Of a DNA stretch of 64,000 bases, positions 63,844-64,000 are shown piece by piece. Source of the DNA: Streptomyces qinzhouensis (GTDB lineage: Bacteria; Actinomycetota; Actinomycetes; Streptomycetales; Streptomycetaceae); NCBI RefSeq assembly GCF_007856155.1, contig NZ_CP042266.1, positions 5,580,001 through 5,644,000 on the forward strand, given 5' to 3'. Numbering within the stretch: the stretch's first letter is position 1; each line of letters opens with the position of its first letter. The notes beneath the pieces are model-generated. The model saw nothing but the letters and a program-made list of their open reading frames with translations. It had not been told where the DNA came from and made no database searches. The position numbers and the translations under genes are program-made.

Positions 63844-64000
63844 GTCTCTCCTAGCAACGCGTCCAGCAAGTCCATGCTCTTCCCGGGGGAGAGGGCCTGT
63901 GAACGCAGCATCCCATATTTCGCCTGGAGCACACTGGCTTCATCGGGATCATCGGCCAGGAAGCTGACCCGCTGCCCTTCCACATAGGCGAGTTGGTCGT
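63840..64000 (-). CDS. HTH regulator with DUF5753 domain, C-terminal part
   Basis: The frame is open from the window end to the TGA at 63840-63842; 52 residues are visible and the helix-turn-helix N-terminus lies beyond 64000. Seen: QLAYVEGQRVSFLADDPDEA, SVLQAKYGMLRSQALSPGKS and MDLLDALLGET, which match the end of the DUF5753 effector domain of XRE-type regulators. Its stop overlaps the DUF397 start by four bases. Together they are a WhiJ/BldB-like regulator pair. Confidence 0.9.
   Translation of the reverse strand, partial: DQLAYVEGQRVSFLADDPDEASVLQAKYGMLRSQALSPGKSMDLLDALLGET

Overview
The window is a GC-rich (about 70% or more) actinobacterial chromosome segment and almost certainly comes from a Streptomyces or close relative. 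The evidence is the near-exclusive G/C third positions, the frequent GTG starts, and the gene content: HTH/DUF397 pairs, a LuxR-type LAL regulator, a Tat-exported amidase and two GGDEF/EAL proteins. From memory, the order ligA - GGDEF/EAL - gatCA-gatB - GGDEF/EAL - ilvBNC - serA - proline catabolism - leuB - ilvE - urease - cimA matches the conserved core of Streptomyces chromosomes. No rRNA, tRNA, insertion sequence, prophage or CRISPR array was seen.

Layout. 0-1.5 kb: the end of one peptide-ABC ATPase gene and a second complete one. 1.5-10.2 kb: a TRIC/UPF0126 membrane protein, a thioesterase, a cysteine desulfurase and mnmA (tRNA thiolation) split by an opposite-strand amidase, a hydrolase, a LOG-like protein, an SDR and a short MetE-like protein. 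10.3-19 kb: ligA, an RmdB-like c-di-GMP enzyme, and gatC-gatA-(79-aa membrane protein)-gatB. 19-32 kb: accessory genes (an MMPL transporter, two GNATs, a LAL regulator, a small DUF6191-like gene, a sugar dehydrogenase lipoprotein, an aldo/keto reductase and a 2-hydroxyacid dehydrogenase).

32.5-41.4 kb: a second GGDEF/EAL protein whose EAL domain looks degenerate, then ilvB-ilvN, ilvC and serA. ilvB is preceded by a 13-codon leader peptide and a terminator with two mutually exclusive upstream partners, which is a transcription attenuator. 41.6-45.7 kb: proline catabolism (a PucR-type regulator divergent from proline dehydrogenase and P5C dehydrogenase). 45.8-46.3 kb: a Phd/YefM-RelE toxin-antitoxin pair with a TGTACA operator. 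46.4-49.6 kb: an ArsR/SRPBCC pair and a three-gene phospholipid synthesis operon. 49.7 kb: a homologue of aminoglycoside 2'-N-acetyltransferases. 50.5-53.2 kb: a 43-codon gene, leuB and ilvE.

53.2-60.9 kb: a TPR-like protein, then a nitrogen module: fused urease gamma-beta, urease alpha (flap Cys replaced by Val, active-site loop altered, no accessory genes nearby), agmatine deiminase, an unknown helical protein with an Asp-Thr repeat, a TetR regulator and an MHS-family permease. 61-62.8 kb: cimA behind an Ile-rich leader and terminator. 63-64 kb: a hypothetical protein, then a DUF397 protein with a triplicated motif coupled to a truncated HTH regulator gene.

Two themes link the region. First, branched-chain amino acid synthesis (ilvBNC, leuB, ilvE, cimA) is spread over 26 kb, and two of its transcription units appear to be controlled by leader-peptide attenuation. 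Second, there are many short perfect tandem repeats. Those inside genes have periods divisible by three; most of those in spacers do not.
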